Made by a program: the position numbers and the translations under genes. A stretch of DNA of 24,753 nucleotides, taken from NCBI GenBank assembly GCA_029268085.1, contig JAJUHD010000014.1, forward strand, positions 1 through 24,753, in the 5' to 3' direction. This DNA comes from Bacillota bacterium. GTDB taxonomy: Bacteria > Bacillota > Clostridia > Oscillospirales > Oscillospiraceae. Shown here one piece after another: positions 14,737 through 22,649 of the stretch; position 1 is the first letter of the stretch, and every line of letters begins with the position of its first letter. A model generated the notes under the pieces. That model was not told where the DNA came from, did not search any database, and worked only from the letters and a program-made list of their open reading frames with translations.

Positions 14737-15096
14737 ATGGTTAATAGACCTGATACAAGAGCTCAGCGCATCAAGCGCCATAAGAGAGTCCGTGCCAAAA
14801 TATCCGGCACGCCCGAAACCCCCAGACTTGACGTTTTCAGAAGCAACGCCCACATTTACGCTCAGATCATTGACGACGTAAACGGCGTTACCCTAGTCTC
14901 CGCCTCTTCTGTCGAAAAGGACTTCGAAGGCATCGGCAGCAACTGCGAAGCAGCCGCAAAGGTCGGCAAGCTTATCGCAGAGCGTGCCAAAGCAAAGGGT
15001 ATTGAAAACGTGTGCTTCGACAGAGGCGGCTACCTTTATCACGGCCGCGTCAAGGCACTTGCAGACGGAGCCCGCGAGGGCGGTCTGAACTTTTAG
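14737..15096 (+). CDS. rplR: 50S ribosomal protein L18
   Basis: A 119-residue 5S rRNA-binding protein. KRHKRVRAKISGTPETPRL, then FRSNAHIYAQIIDD, and FDRGGYLYHGRVKALADGAR mark the family. AAAGGAGGTGTGCCTAA precedes the ATG. Order and length are canonical. Confidence 0.98.
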   Translation: MVNRPDTRAQRIKRHKRVRAKISGTPETPRLDVFRSNAHIYAQIIDDVNGVTLVSASSVEKDFEGIGSNCEAAAKVGKLIAERAKAKGIENVCFDRGGYLYHGRVKALADGAREGGLNF

Positions 15097-15114
15097 TCGG
15101 GAGGAGGAAACAAA

Positions 15115-15639
15115 ATGGCTTACAGTAATAATAGGGACAACAGACGTTCCGAGGAATCCCAGTCTGAATTCACCGAAAAGGTTGTTTCCCTCAACCGCGT
15201 TTCTAAAACCGTTAAGGGCGGCCGCATCTTTAAGTTCTCCGCTCTCTGCGTAGTCGGAGACGGAAACGGTCGCGTTGGATTCGGTCTCGGCAAAGCAGGC
15301 GAAGTTTCCGAAGCGATCCGCAAGGGTATTGAAGATGCTAAAAAGAACATCGTTGCCGTTACTCTTTCCGAGGGTACGATTCCGCACGAGACAATCGGCG
15401 AATTCGGAGCAGGCAAGGTTCTTCTCAAACCCGCAGCACCCGGTACGGGCGTTATCGCCGGCGGCGCTGTCCGTGCGGTCGTCGAGGCTGCCGGCATCAA
15501 GGATATCCGCACGAAATGCCTGCGTTCCAACAACCCCCACAATGTGGTCGCAGCCACAATGGTCGGTCTGCGCAGTCTCCGCGATGCGGAGCAGGTTGCA
15601 GCCGTCAGGGGCAAATCCGTAAAAGAAATCAAGGAATAG
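15115..15639 (+). CDS. rpsE: 30S ribosomal protein S5
   Basis: A 174-residue S5, which acts in decoding fidelity and at the mRNA entry. It has a short variable N-terminus (SNNRDNRRSEESQSEF), the dsRNA-binding-like domain with VVSLNRVSKTVKGGR, and VVGDGNGRVGFGLGKAGEV. The C-terminal domain includes RSNNPHNVVAATMVGL. GGGAGGAGG lies upstream of the start. Confidence 0.98.
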   Translation: MAYSNNRDNRRSEESQSEFTEKVVSLNRVSKTVKGGRIFKFSALCVVGDGNGRVGFGLGKAGEVSEAIRKGIEDAKKNIVAVTLSEGTIPHETIGEFGAGKVLLKPAAPGTGVIAGGAVRAVVEAAGIKDIRTKCLRSNNPHNVVAATMVGLRSLRDAEQVAAVRGKSVKEIKE

Positions 15640-15651
15640 GAGGGCGCAGCA

Positions 15652-15831
15652 ATGGCTAATCTGAAGATCGAGCTGGTTAAGAGCCTGAACGGCAGACTGG
15701 ACAAACACATTGCCACTGCCAACTCTCTTGGACTGCATAAGATCGGCAATGTGACCGTGCAGCCCGATAACCCCCAGACCAGAGGCAAGATAGCCCAAAT
15801 CGGTTATCTTCTGAAGGTTACCGAAGAATAA
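15652..15831 (+). CDS. rpmD: 50S ribosomal protein L30
   Basis: A 59-residue L30, found by reading the gap between rpsE and rplO. It begins MANLKIELVKSLNGR and contains the family core LGLHKIGN and GKIAQIGYLLKV. AGGAGG at about 15639-15644 precedes the ATG at 15652. Gaps on both sides are 12 nt. The order rpsE-rpmD-rplO is canonical, which supports the call despite its small size. Confidence 0.96.
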   Translation: MANLKIELVKSLNGRLDKHIATANSLGLHKIGNVTVQPDNPQTRGKIAQIGYLLKVTEE

Positions 15832-15843
15832 GGAGGTGCAGGC

Positions 15844-16284
15844 ATGAAACTTAATGAACTTTCACCTGTTGCAGGTTCTACCCACGTAGCAAAGCGCAAG
15901 GGCAGAGGCAACGGTTCGGGTAACGGTAAGACCGCTGGCCGCGGTCAGAAGGGACAGAAGTCCCGCAGCGGCGGCGGAGTCAGAGTAGGCTTTGAAGGCG
16001 GCCAGATGCCTTTGGCCCGCCGTATCCCCAAGCGTGGATTCAACAATATTTTTGCAAAGCCTCTCACCGCAATCAATGTTTCCGCTCTCAATAAGTTCGA
16101 AGACGGTGATACGGTCACCGCGGAAAAACTGCTTGCCACCGGAGTTTTGTCAAAATGTGAGTACGGTCTTAAGATCCTCGGCAACGGTGAGATCACAAAG
16201 AAGCTGACCGTACAGGCAACCGCTTTCTCCGAAGCTGCGAAGCAGAAAATTGAATCCGCAGGCGGGAAGGCGGAGGTGGTCTGA
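15844..16284 (+). CDS. rplO: 50S ribosomal protein L15
   Basis: A 146-residue late-assembly protein of the 50S core. The Gly/Lys-rich N-terminus (KRKGRGNGSGNGKTAGRG), then GGQMPLARRIPKRGFNN, are diagnostic. Its stop codon abuts the GTG start of secY with no gap, and the secY ribosome binding site lies inside its last codons, so the two are probably translationally coupled. Confidence 0.98.
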   Translation: MKLNELSPVAGSTHVAKRKGRGNGSGNGKTAGRGQKGQKSRSGGGVRVGFEGGQMPLARRIPKRGFNNIFAKPLTAINVSALNKFEDGDTVTAEKLLATGVLSKCEYGLKILGNGEITKKLTVQATAFSEAAKQKIESAGGKAEVV

Positions 16285-17580
16285 GTGCTTGAAACTCTCC
16301 GCAACGCTTGGAAAATCGAGGAGCTGCGCAAGAAGATCCTCTTCACTCTCTTCATTATCCTGATCTATCGTCTCGGCAACGCGGTTCCTGTACCATATGT
16401 TAACATTGAAGCGCTGAGTCAATACTTCGATAATCTGAAGAACACCGTTCTCGGACTTTACAACGTAATGTCCGGCGGTGCATTCTCCCAAGCGACAATT
16501 TTTGCACTATCCATCCAGCCATATATCAACGCATCGATTATTATCCAGTTGCTGACCATCGCAATCCCCGCTCTTGAGCGTTTGCAGAAAGAAGGCGGAG
16601 AGGAAGGCCAGAAGAAGCTGGCAAGCATCACCCGTTACTCCACAGTAGCAATCGGCCTTCTTCAGGGCTTTGCTTATTACATGCTCATCCGCAACAACAA
16701 TCTGCTCGTTTCGGGCACCGGCATTTGGGAAGCGATCGTTATTATCCTAACCTTTACAGCCGGCTCCGCACTCATCATGTGGCTCGGTGAGCAGATCAGC
16801 GAATTCGGAATCGGAAACGGTATTTCCATCATCCTTTTCGCGAGCATCGTGGCGCGTTTCCCCAACGGGATCATCCAGATGATCACCAATGTTTCGACCG
16901 GCGGACTTTCTGTCATCGGCATGATAGGACTGCTCTTGGGTGCTCTGGCTATAATAGTCTTGATTGTTTACGTTACGAACGCGGAGAGAAGGATTCCGGT
17001 CCAGTACTCCAAGCGTGTCGTCGGACGCAAGATGTACGGCGGACAGAGCACGCACCTTCCCATGAAGGTTAATATGTCCGGCGTTCTGCCCATAATCTTC
17101 GCACAGTCGATCGCATCGCTGCCGGCAACCATTGCGGCATTTTTCCCGCAGCCCGCGCAAGGAACCTTCTGGTACGGTTTCCTTAAGGTCATCGATACAA
17201 CATCGATCCTTTATGCGATCGTCTACTTCCTGCTTATAATCTTCTTCGCGTTTTTCTATTCGACGGTGCAGTTCAACCCGATCGAGATAGCGAACAACCT
17301 GAAGAAGAACGGCGGGTTCATTCCCGGCTTCCGCCCAGGAAAGCCGACGAGCGAATATATCCAGAAGTCGCTCAACAAGGTTACACTGTTCGGCGCAATC
17401 TACCTCGGCATAGTTGCCGTGGTACCGATCATTATCAGCGTATTCAGCGAATCCGCTAGAAATAGCGGCATCTCACTCGGCGGCACGTCGATCATAATCG
17501 TTGTCGGTGTCGCTCTTGAAACTGTGAGAGCGCTCGAAGCTCAGATGATTATGCGCAATTACAAGGGCTTCCTTGATTAA
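16285..17580 (+). CDS. secY: Protein translocase channel subunit SecY
   Basis: A 431-residue integral membrane protein with about ten transmembrane helices, the pore of the Sec translocon. The N-terminus (ETLRNAWKIEELRKKILFT), IYRLGNAVPVPY, and the plug/TM2 region with PYINASIIIQLL are typical. The start is GTG at 16285, directly after the rplO stop, with GGAGGTGG at 16272-16279. Its motor SecA is encoded at the left end of the window; SecE and SecG are not here. Confidence 0.98.
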   Translation: MLETLRNAWKIEELRKKILFTLFIILIYRLGNAVPVPYVNIEALSQYFDNLKNTVLGLYNVMSGGAFSQATIFALSIQPYINASIIIQLLTIAIPALERLQKEGGEEGQKKLASITRYSTVAIGLLQGFAYYMLIRNNNLLVSGTGIWEAIVIILTFTAGSALIMWLGEQISEFGIGNGISIILFASIVARFPNGIIQMITNVSTGGLSVIGMIGLLLGALAIIVLIVYVTNAERRIPVQYSKRVVGRKMYGGQSTHLPMKVNMSGVLPIIFAQSIASLPATIAAFFPQPAQGTFWYGFLKVIDTTSILYAIVYFLLIIFFAFFYSTVQFNPIEIANNLKKNGGFIPGFRPGKPTSEYIQKSLNKVTLFGAIYLGIVAVVPIIISVFSESARNSGISLGGTSIIIVVGVALETVRALEAQMIMRNYKGFLD

Positions 17581-17601
17581 ATCGAATCAGGAGGGATATC
17601 T

Positions 17602-18234
17602 ATGAAGTTGATACTTTTAGGAGCACCCGGCGCGGGTAAGGGCACACTGGCCGAAATTCTCAGCCGTATGTGCAATATCCCTACCATTTCAACCGGAAAC
17701 ATACTCAGAGCAGCAATGAAGAACGGCACTCCCGTCGGACTTAAGGCCAAGGAGTATGTTGACAGCGGCAAGCTTGTCCCCGACGATGTCATTATCGGCA
17801 TCGTCAGGGAACGCTTGGCCGAAGACGACTGCAAAAACGGTTATATACTTGACGGCATGCCGAGAACTATTCCTCAGGCTCAGGCTCTGGAGGATGCCGG
17901 TGTCAATATCGACGCCGCCCTGTCTTTGGAGATTTCCGATGAGGCGATAATCGAGCGTATGACCGGAAGGCGTGTATGCAAGGACTGCGGAACGACCTAC
18001 CACATCGTCAATATCCCGCCGAAGGTCGAGGACAAATGCGACAAATGCGGCGGAGAACTCATAATCCGCAAGGACGACATGCCGGAGACCGTTAAGGAGC
18101 GGCTCTCTGTCTATCACAAGGAAACAGAGCCTCTTAAAGAGTTCTATGCGGAGAGAGGCAAGCTCAAGACTGTGGAGAGCAGTTCCACGGTCGATGAGAT
18201 GACTAAATCAGCAGTAAAGGCTCTGGGGCTATGA
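17602..18234 (+). CDS. adk: Adenylate kinase, zinc-containing
   Basis: A 210-residue long-form adenylate kinase (ATP + AMP to 2 ADP). The P-loop GAPGAGKGT is residues 7-15, followed by the AMP-binding region (STGNILRAAM) and DGMPRT. The LID carries a four-Cys zinc site, Cys126, Cys129, Cys146 and Cys149, the structural form common in Gram-positives. AGGAGG precedes the ATG, 21 nt after secY. The end overlaps map by 4 nt. Confidence 0.97.
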   Translation: MKLILLGAPGAGKGTLAEILSRMCNIPTISTGNILRAAMKNGTPVGLKAKEYVDSGKLVPDDVIIGIVRERLAEDDCKNGYILDGMPRTIPQAQALEDAGVNIDAALSLEISDEAIIERMTGRRVCKDCGTTYHIVNIPPKVEDKCDKCGGELIIRKDDMPETVKERLSVYHKETEPLKEFYAERGKLKTVESSSTVDEMTKSAVKALGL

Positions 18235-18992
18235 GTACGATTACGATTAAAAGCCCCCGGGAAATAGAGCTTATGCGCGTTTCGGGGAAAATTACCGCGG
18301 CGGCCCGTTCTATCGGACGGGAAATGGTGACCCCGGGCGTTACAACCCAAGAGATCGATAAAGAAATATATAAGTTCATCAAAAGATCCGGCGCCGAGCC
18401 GTCCTTTCTGGGATACGGCGGATTTCCCGGAAGCGCCTGCATCTCGGTGAACGACGAAGTCATCCACGGTATCCCCGGCAAGCGCCTTATCCGTGAGGGC
18501 GATATAGTCAGCATTGATGTCGGCGCCTTCATTGGAGGATTCCACGGTGACTGCTGCGGGACCTTTGCGGCAGGAAAGATCTCGGAGGAAGCAAGACGCC
18601 TCATTGAAGTCACGAGGCAGAGCTTCTTCGAGGGACTGAAATTTGCCCGAGAGGGATACCGCGTATCCGATATTTCCCACGCAATTCAGGATTATGTCGA
18701 AAGCTTCGGCTATACGCTTGTCCGAGAATATGTCGGCCACGGTATCGGAAAGAATCTTCACGAGGCTCCCGAGGTCCCGAATTTCGGGGAGCCGGGACAT
18801 GGACCCCGACTTGTCAGGGGCATGACGCTTGCGATAGAACCCATGGTCAACATGGGCGGAGCGGCCGTCAGAGTTCTTGACAATGACTGGACGGTCGTCA
18901 CAGCCGACGGCAGTCTTTCCGCTCACTATGAGAATACCGTTCTTATCACAGACGGGGAGCCGGAGATACTGACCATGGCGGAGGACCTCTGA
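18231..18992 (+). CDS. map: Methionine aminopeptidase, type I
   Basis: A 253-residue type Ia enzyme that removes the N-terminal Met from nascent proteins. All five metal ligands are visible: Asp96, Asp107, His170, Glu203 and Glu234, within SIDVGAFIGG, HGIGKNLHEAP, AIEPM and YENTVLIT. There is no N-terminal extension. ATGA overlap with adk at the start, and a one-base overlap with the next gene at the end, point to coupled translation. Confidence 0.97.
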   Translation: MSTITIKSPREIELMRVSGKITAAARSIGREMVTPGVTTQEIDKEIYKFIKRSGAEPSFLGYGGFPGSACISVNDEVIHGIPGKRLIREGDIVSIDVGAFIGGFHGDCCGTFAAGKISEEARRLIEVTRQSFFEGLKFAREGYRVSDISHAIQDYVESFGYTLVREYVGHGIGKNLHEAPEVPNFGEPGHGPRLVRGMTLAIEPMVNMGGAAVRVLDNDWTVVTADGSLSAHYENTVLITDGEPEILTMAEDL

Positions 18993-19294
18993 TGGAGACC
19001 GCAAGGTCGCCCGACATCGTTTTCTCTCTTGCCGGTCACGATAAAGGCAGGGAATATGTCGTTCTGAGTACAGACGGCAAAAGCGCTTTGCTTTCTGACG
19101 GAAAGACGAGAAAGCTCACAAACCCCAAAAGAAAAAGCCTCAAGCATTTATGTTTAGGTAGAACGGGATCAGCGGAGCTTGCCGACGCGATAAATGCCGG
19201 CAAAGCAACAGACAGCGCAATCCGAAAAGAGCTTGCGAGATTTCGCAGCGAGGCCGGTATGACCGAGGAGGGAAGACAGTTTGTCAAAAGATGA
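18992..19294 (+). CDS. KOW-domain RNA-binding protein (L14e/L6e/L27e-like)
   Basis: A 100-residue basic protein with an N-terminal KOW-like SH3 fold (DIVFSLAGHDKGREYVVL, then GKTRKLTNPKRKSLKHL). Such genes sit between map and infA in many Clostridia and are annotated as ribosomal-protein-L14e-like RNA-binding proteins. The role is not established; a ribosome- or RNA-associated function is inferred from fold and context. The last 14 nt overlap infA. The C-terminal part (residues about 60-100) has no match that I recognise. Confidence 0.85.
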   Translation: METARSPDIVFSLAGHDKGREYVVLSTDGKSALLSDGKTRKLTNPKRKSLKHLCLGRTGSAELADAINAGKATDSAIRKELARFRSEAGMTEEGRQFVKR

Positions 19295-19499
19295 TGTTAT
19301 TGAGTTTGAGGGCACGGTAGTTGAAGCCCTGCCCAATACGATGTTTCAGGTTGATATCGGGAATGGACATACGATTCTGGCACATATTTCCGGAAAGCTG
19401 AGGATGAACTTTATCCGAATCCTTCCGGGCGACAAGGTTACAGTCCAGATGTCGCCGTATGACCTTACCCGGGGAAGAATAACCTGGAGAAGCAAATAA
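19281..19499 (+). CDS. infA: Translation initiation factor IF-1
   Basis: A 72-residue OB-fold factor that binds the 30S A site. The sequence [21 protein letters not shown] and the ending [12 protein letters not shown] are standard. The N-terminal match fixes the start at TTG 19281, inside the KOW gene; GAGGAGGG at 19265-19272 gives 8-nt spacing, and no in-frame ATG is near. A rare start codon plus the 14-nt overlap suggests that its level is tied to translation of the upstream gene. Confidence 0.96.
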
Positions 19500-19512
19500 T
19501 GGAGGTTTAGTT

Positions 19513-19626
19513 ATGAAAGTAAGACCGTCCGTAAAGCCCATCTGCGAGAAGTGCAAAGTTATCAAGCGCAAGGGTAAGGTAATGGTTATCTGCGAAAACC
19601 CGAAGCACAAGCAAAGACAAGGCTAG
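19513..19626 (+). CDS. rpmJ: 50S ribosomal protein L36
   Basis: A 37-residue L36 found by reading the gap after infA. It begins [17 protein letters not shown] and has the zinc ligands Cys11, Cys14, Cys27 and His32, so it is the zinc (C+) form. GGAGGTTTAGTT precedes the ATG. Order infA-rpmJ-rpsM is canonical. Confidence 0.97.
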
Positions 19627-19722
19627 AAGACTTAACATGAGTCTTCCGGCACGAAGCAGGATCGCTAAAAGCGTCACCGTTAAGGAAGACGGAACAAAAA
19701 GCGAAAGGAATGATTAATAAAT
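19627..19722 (+). other. rpmJ-rpsM intergenic region with a small hairpin
   Basis: AAGACT-TAACATG-AGTCTT (19627-19645) forms a perfect 6-bp stem immediately after the rpmJ stop codon, without a T-run, so it is not an intrinsic terminator. The rest is purine-rich and leads to a weak rpsM ribosome binding site (AAGGA near 19705, 13 nt from the ATG). Confidence 0.4.
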
Positions 19723-20091
19723 ATGGCACGTATCGCCGGAATTGACCTGCCAAAGGATAAGAGAATTGAAATCGCTCTTACCTATGTTTACGGCATCGGC
19801 AGAACCAGCGCAAACAAGATACTTGCAATGACAGGTATCAACCCCGATACCCGCGTCAAGGACCTCACCGAAGAAGATGAAGCTAAGCTGCGTGAGTGCA
19901 TAGACAATAACTTCGTCGTCGAAGGCGACCTCCGCCGCAGTGTGGCTCTTGATGTCAAGCGTCTCATCGAGATTGGCAGCTATCGCGGAATGCGCCACAG
20001 ACGCGGGCTGCCCGTTCGCGGACAGAGAAGCAAGACGAACGCCCGTACCCGCAAGGGTCCGAAGCGTACTATAGCCAACAAGAAAAAGTAA
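19723..20091 (+). CDS. rpsM: 30S ribosomal protein S13
   Basis: A 122-residue S13 of the 30S head, contacting P-site tRNA. MARIAGIDLPKDKRIEIAL, GIGRTSANKIL, and the C-terminal YRGMRHRRGLPVRGQRSK are diagnostic. The Lys-rich C-terminal tail is normal. It opens the classical alpha-operon part (rpsM, rpsK, rpsD, rpoA, rplQ). Confidence 0.98.
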   Translation: MARIAGIDLPKDKRIEIALTYVYGIGRTSANKILAMTGINPDTRVKDLTEEDEAKLRECIDNNFVVEGDLRRSVALDVKRLIEIGSYRGMRHRRGLPVRGQRSKTNARTRKGPKRTIANKKK

Positions 20092-20109
20092 AGGAGGGAA
20101 CCTTAAGCA

Positions 20110-20511
20110 ATGGCAGCACCTAAGAACGCAAAGAAAGTAAGGACGCGCCGTAAAGAGCGCAAGAATATCGAAAAAGGAGTCGTCCATATAAGTTCCTCCT
20201 TCAATAACACGATGGTCACTATCACCGATGTGAACGGAAACGCTATCTCCTGGGCATCGGCCGGTGAAATGGGCTTCCGCGGAAGCAAGAAGTCGACACC
20301 CTTCGCAGCGCAGACAGCGGCCGAAACCGCGTCCAAGGCAGCTATGGAGCACGGACTCAAGACCGTAGAAGTTTATGTTAAAGGACCCGGCAGCGGGCGT
20401 GAAGCGGCTATCCGTGCTCTGCAGACCGCAGGCCTTGAAGTAACGCTTATCAAGGACGTGACACCTATTCCACACAACGGCTGCCGTCCGCCCAAGAGAC
20501 GTCGCGTCTAA
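20110..20511 (+). CDS. rpsK: 30S ribosomal protein S11
   Basis: A 133-residue platform protein of the 30S subunit. GVVHISSSFNNTMVTITD, AAMEHGLKTVEVYVKGPGSGRE and the C-terminal HNGCRPPKRRRV are conserved. AAAGGAGGG lies upstream. Length and position are canonical. Confidence 0.98.
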   Translation: MAAPKNAKKVRTRRKERKNIEKGVVHISSSFNNTMVTITDVNGNAISWASAGEMGFRGSKKSTPFAAQTAAETASKAAMEHGLKTVEVYVKGPGSGREAAIRALQTAGLEVTLIKDVTPIPHNGCRPPKRRRV

Positions 20512-20531
20512 TCAGGAAGGAGAAACAGATT

Positions 20532-21143
20532 ATGGCAAGAAATATGCAGCCCATCGTAAAACGCTGCAAGACACTGGACATTTCTCCTGCCGTCATGGGT
20601 TACACCTCCAAGACGAAGAGCGATACGATCCGTAACCCCAAAGGACAGATGCGCAGGAAGCAGAGCGAATACGCTATGCAGCTCCAGGAAAAGCAGAAAG
20701 TAAAGTTCATTTACGGAATCCTTGAAAAGCAGTTTCGTTCCTACTACGAAAAAGCAGCCAAGACTCCCGGCATTACCGGCGAGAACCTGCTTACGACGAT
20801 CGAGCGCCGCCTTGACAACGTAGTGTTCCGCCTCGGCTTCTGCATGACCCGCCGCGAGGCCCGTCAGGCTGTCAGCCACGGCCATTTTACGGTCAACGGC
20901 CGCCGCGTCGACATCCCTTCATATCTCGTATCCCCGGGGGATGTAATTGAGGTCCGCGAACAGAGCCGCAGCTCTGTTATGTTCAAAAGACTGCTCGGTG
21001 AGGATGCCGTTTTTGTGGCTACTCCCCAGTGGCTCGAACGTGAAAAGAATACACTCAAAGGAACTGTAGTAAAGCTTCCCGCAAGAGAAGATATAGACTT
21101 CCCCGTAGAGGAGACCCTTATTGTCGAGCTGTACTCTAAGTAA
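20532..21143 (+). CDS. rpsD: 30S ribosomal protein S4, zinc-free type
   Basis: A 203-residue primary 16S-binding assembly protein. The S4-type RNA-binding domain is at about residues 90-155 (RRLDNVVFRLGFCMTRREAR, HGHFTVNGRRVDIPSYLV). The N-terminus has a single Cys (residue 12) and lacks the CxxC zinc knuckle, so it is a C-minus form with a divergent first 45 residues. In E. coli S4 represses the alpha operon. No paralogue is visible in this window. Confidence 0.97.
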   Translation: MARNMQPIVKRCKTLDISPAVMGYTSKTKSDTIRNPKGQMRRKQSEYAMQLQEKQKVKFIYGILEKQFRSYYEKAAKTPGITGENLLTTIERRLDNVVFRLGFCMTRREARQAVSHGHFTVNGRRVDIPSYLVSPGDVIEVREQSRSSVMFKRLLGEDAVFVATPQWLEREKNTLKGTVVKLPAREDIDFPVEETLIVELYSK

Positions 21144-21145
21144 TG

Positions 21146-21203
21146 CTGAGACCCTCAAAATTGGTAAGCTGATCAATAGAGGCGCACGGTTGCGCCAACT
21201 CAG
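21146..21203 (+). promoter_or_regulatory. Nested stem upstream of rpoA
   Basis: GGCGCA-CGGT-TGCGCC (21181-21196) is a perfect 6-bp hairpin, and CTGAG (21146-21150) can close around it with CTCAG (21199-21203). It lies right before the AAGGAGG that serves rpoA. There is no T-run. It may tune rpoA translation or mRNA processing, which is inference. Confidence 0.4.
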
Positions 21204-21220
21204 AAGGAGGGTAATTAAAC

Positions 21221-22171
21221 ATGATTGAAATAGAAAAGCCGCGTATTGAGTGCATTGAGAACCAGTCTGATGAATCGTATGGAAAATTTATCGTAGAACC
21301 TTTAGAGCGCGGTTATGGCACGACTTTGGGCAACTCTCTCCGGAGAGTGCTCCTATCCTCTCTTCCCGGTACAGCTGTCACTTCCGTTAAGATTGCCGGT
21401 GTTCAGCACGAGTTTTCAACGATCCCCGGCGTAAAAGAGGATGTGACCGAGATTGTCCTCAACATCAAAGGCATAATTTTTAAGCTCCACAGCGACGGAC
21501 CGAAAACGGTTTATATTGAAGCAAGCGGCGAATGCGAAGTTCGTGCCGGTGATATCAAGGCAGATAGCGATGTCGAGGTTTTAAACCCCGACCTGCACAT
21601 TGCGACATTGGGTCCCGACGGTTATCTCAGCATGGAACTGGCAGTCGACCACGGACGCGGCTATGTAGTCGCGGAAAAGAACAAGGGTACGCAGCAGGTC
21701 ATCGGGACTATTCCGGTTGACTCCATCTATTCGCCTGTGCTCAAGGTCAACTATACAGTGGAGAACACACGCGTCGGCAACAAGACCGACTATGACAAGC
21801 TTACGATCGAGGTATGGACTGACAAGACCATCTCTCCCAGAGACGCTGTTTCTCTCGGAGCGAAGATTCTCTGTGATCACTTTGCTCTGTTCACCGATCT
21901 TTCGGAAACGATCGGTAACGAATCAACCGTGAAGGAAAAAGTTGAAACTCAGCGTGACAAGGTGCTGGAGATGACCATCGAGGAACTGGATCTGTCAGTG
22001 CGCAGCTTCAACTGCCTGAAGCGCGCCAACATCAACACCGTTGAGGATCTCATCGGAAAGACACAGGAAGAGATGATCAAGGTGAGGAACCTCGGCCGCA
22101 AATCGCTTGAGGAAGTTGAGCACAAGCTGGCCATGATGGGACTCTCGCTTGCCAGTGACGACAATAACTAG
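21221..22171 (+). CDS. rpoA: DNA-directed RNA polymerase alpha subunit
   Basis: A 316-residue alpha subunit. The N-terminal dimerisation domain (to about residue 230) has GYGTTLGNSLRRVLLSSLPG. A linker then leads to the C-terminal domain (about 245-310, LSVRSFNCLKRANINTVEDL and RNLGRKSLEEV), which binds UP elements and activators. AGAAGGAGGG precedes the ATG. It lies 77 nt after rpsD and 85 nt before rplQ. Confidence 0.98.
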   Translation: MIEIEKPRIECIENQSDESYGKFIVEPLERGYGTTLGNSLRRVLLSSLPGTAVTSVKIAGVQHEFSTIPGVKEDVTEIVLNIKGIIFKLHSDGPKTVYIEASGECEVRAGDIKADSDVEVLNPDLHIATLGPDGYLSMELAVDHGRGYVVAEKNKGTQQVIGTIPVDSIYSPVLKVNYTVENTRVGNKTDYDKLTIEVWTDKTISPRDAVSLGAKILCDHFALFTDLSETIGNESTVKEKVETQRDKVLEMTIEELDLSVRSFNCLKRANINTVEDLIGKTQEEMIKVRNLGRKSLEEVEHKLAMMGLSLASDDNN

Positions 22172-22256
22172 GTCTGGAATCCCGCACAGCGGAATAGAAC
22201 TGCAACGAGGGCTTTGAGCCTTCATAAGCCTTTACTCTTAAAAGGAGGAAACCGAA

Positions 22257-22598
22257 ATGCCCACTAACAGAAAGCTCGGCAAGACCACCGATGCGCGTAT
22301 GGCTATGCTCAGGCAGCAGGTCACAGACCTGCTCGAGAAGGGCCGTATGGAGACGACAGTTACCCGCGCAAAGGAGATCGGACCCTTGACCGAGAAGATG
22401 ATAACTCTCGGCAAGAACAAGTCTCTGGCTGACTACCGCCAAGCCCTCTCTTTCATTACAAGAGAGGACGTAGCGAAGAAGCTCTTCGAAGAGATAGCTC
22501 CCAAGTATACCGACCGCAACGGCGGCTATACCCGCATCTATCGAATCGGACCCCGCCGCGGTGACGCAGCCGAGATGGCAGTTATCGAGCTCGTGTAA
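22257..22598 (+). CDS. rplQ: 50S ribosomal protein L17
   Basis: A 113-residue L17 at the tunnel exit. RKLGKTTDARMAMLRQQVTDLL and the ending GGYTRIYRIGPRRGDAAEMAVIELV are typical. AAAAGGAGG lies upstream. It is the last gene of the super-operon; in many Firmicutes the ECF transporter genes, truA, rplM and rpsI follow here, but in this window a terminator and a minus-strand gene do. Confidence 0.98.
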   Translation: MPTNRKLGKTTDARMAMLRQQVTDLLEKGRMETTVTRAKEIGPLTEKMITLGKNKSLADYRQALSFITREDVAKKLFEEIAPKYTDRNGGYTRIYRIGPRRGDAAEMAVIELV

Positions 22599-22607
22599 AA
22601 ACGGCTT

Positions 22608-22649
22608 AAAAACGGTCATTGCTCCTTATGGGAACAATGACCGTTTTTT
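22608..22649. terminator. Bidirectional terminator between rplQ and spoVAC
   Basis: AAAAACGGTCATTG (22608-22621) pairs perfectly with CAATGACCGTTTTT (22635-22648). It ends in T-runs on both strands and so can stop both rplQ and the converging spoVAC transcript. The spoVAC stop codon (22648-22650) overlaps the 3' arm. Confidence 0.93.

Noticed and set aside
19637..19717. A 26-residue open frame (MSLPARSRIAKSVTV) between rpmJ and rpsM
   Set aside because: No Shine-Dalgarno precedes it, its ATG lies in a hairpin loop, and I know of no conserved small gene here. It was left as a possible but unsupported small ORF.
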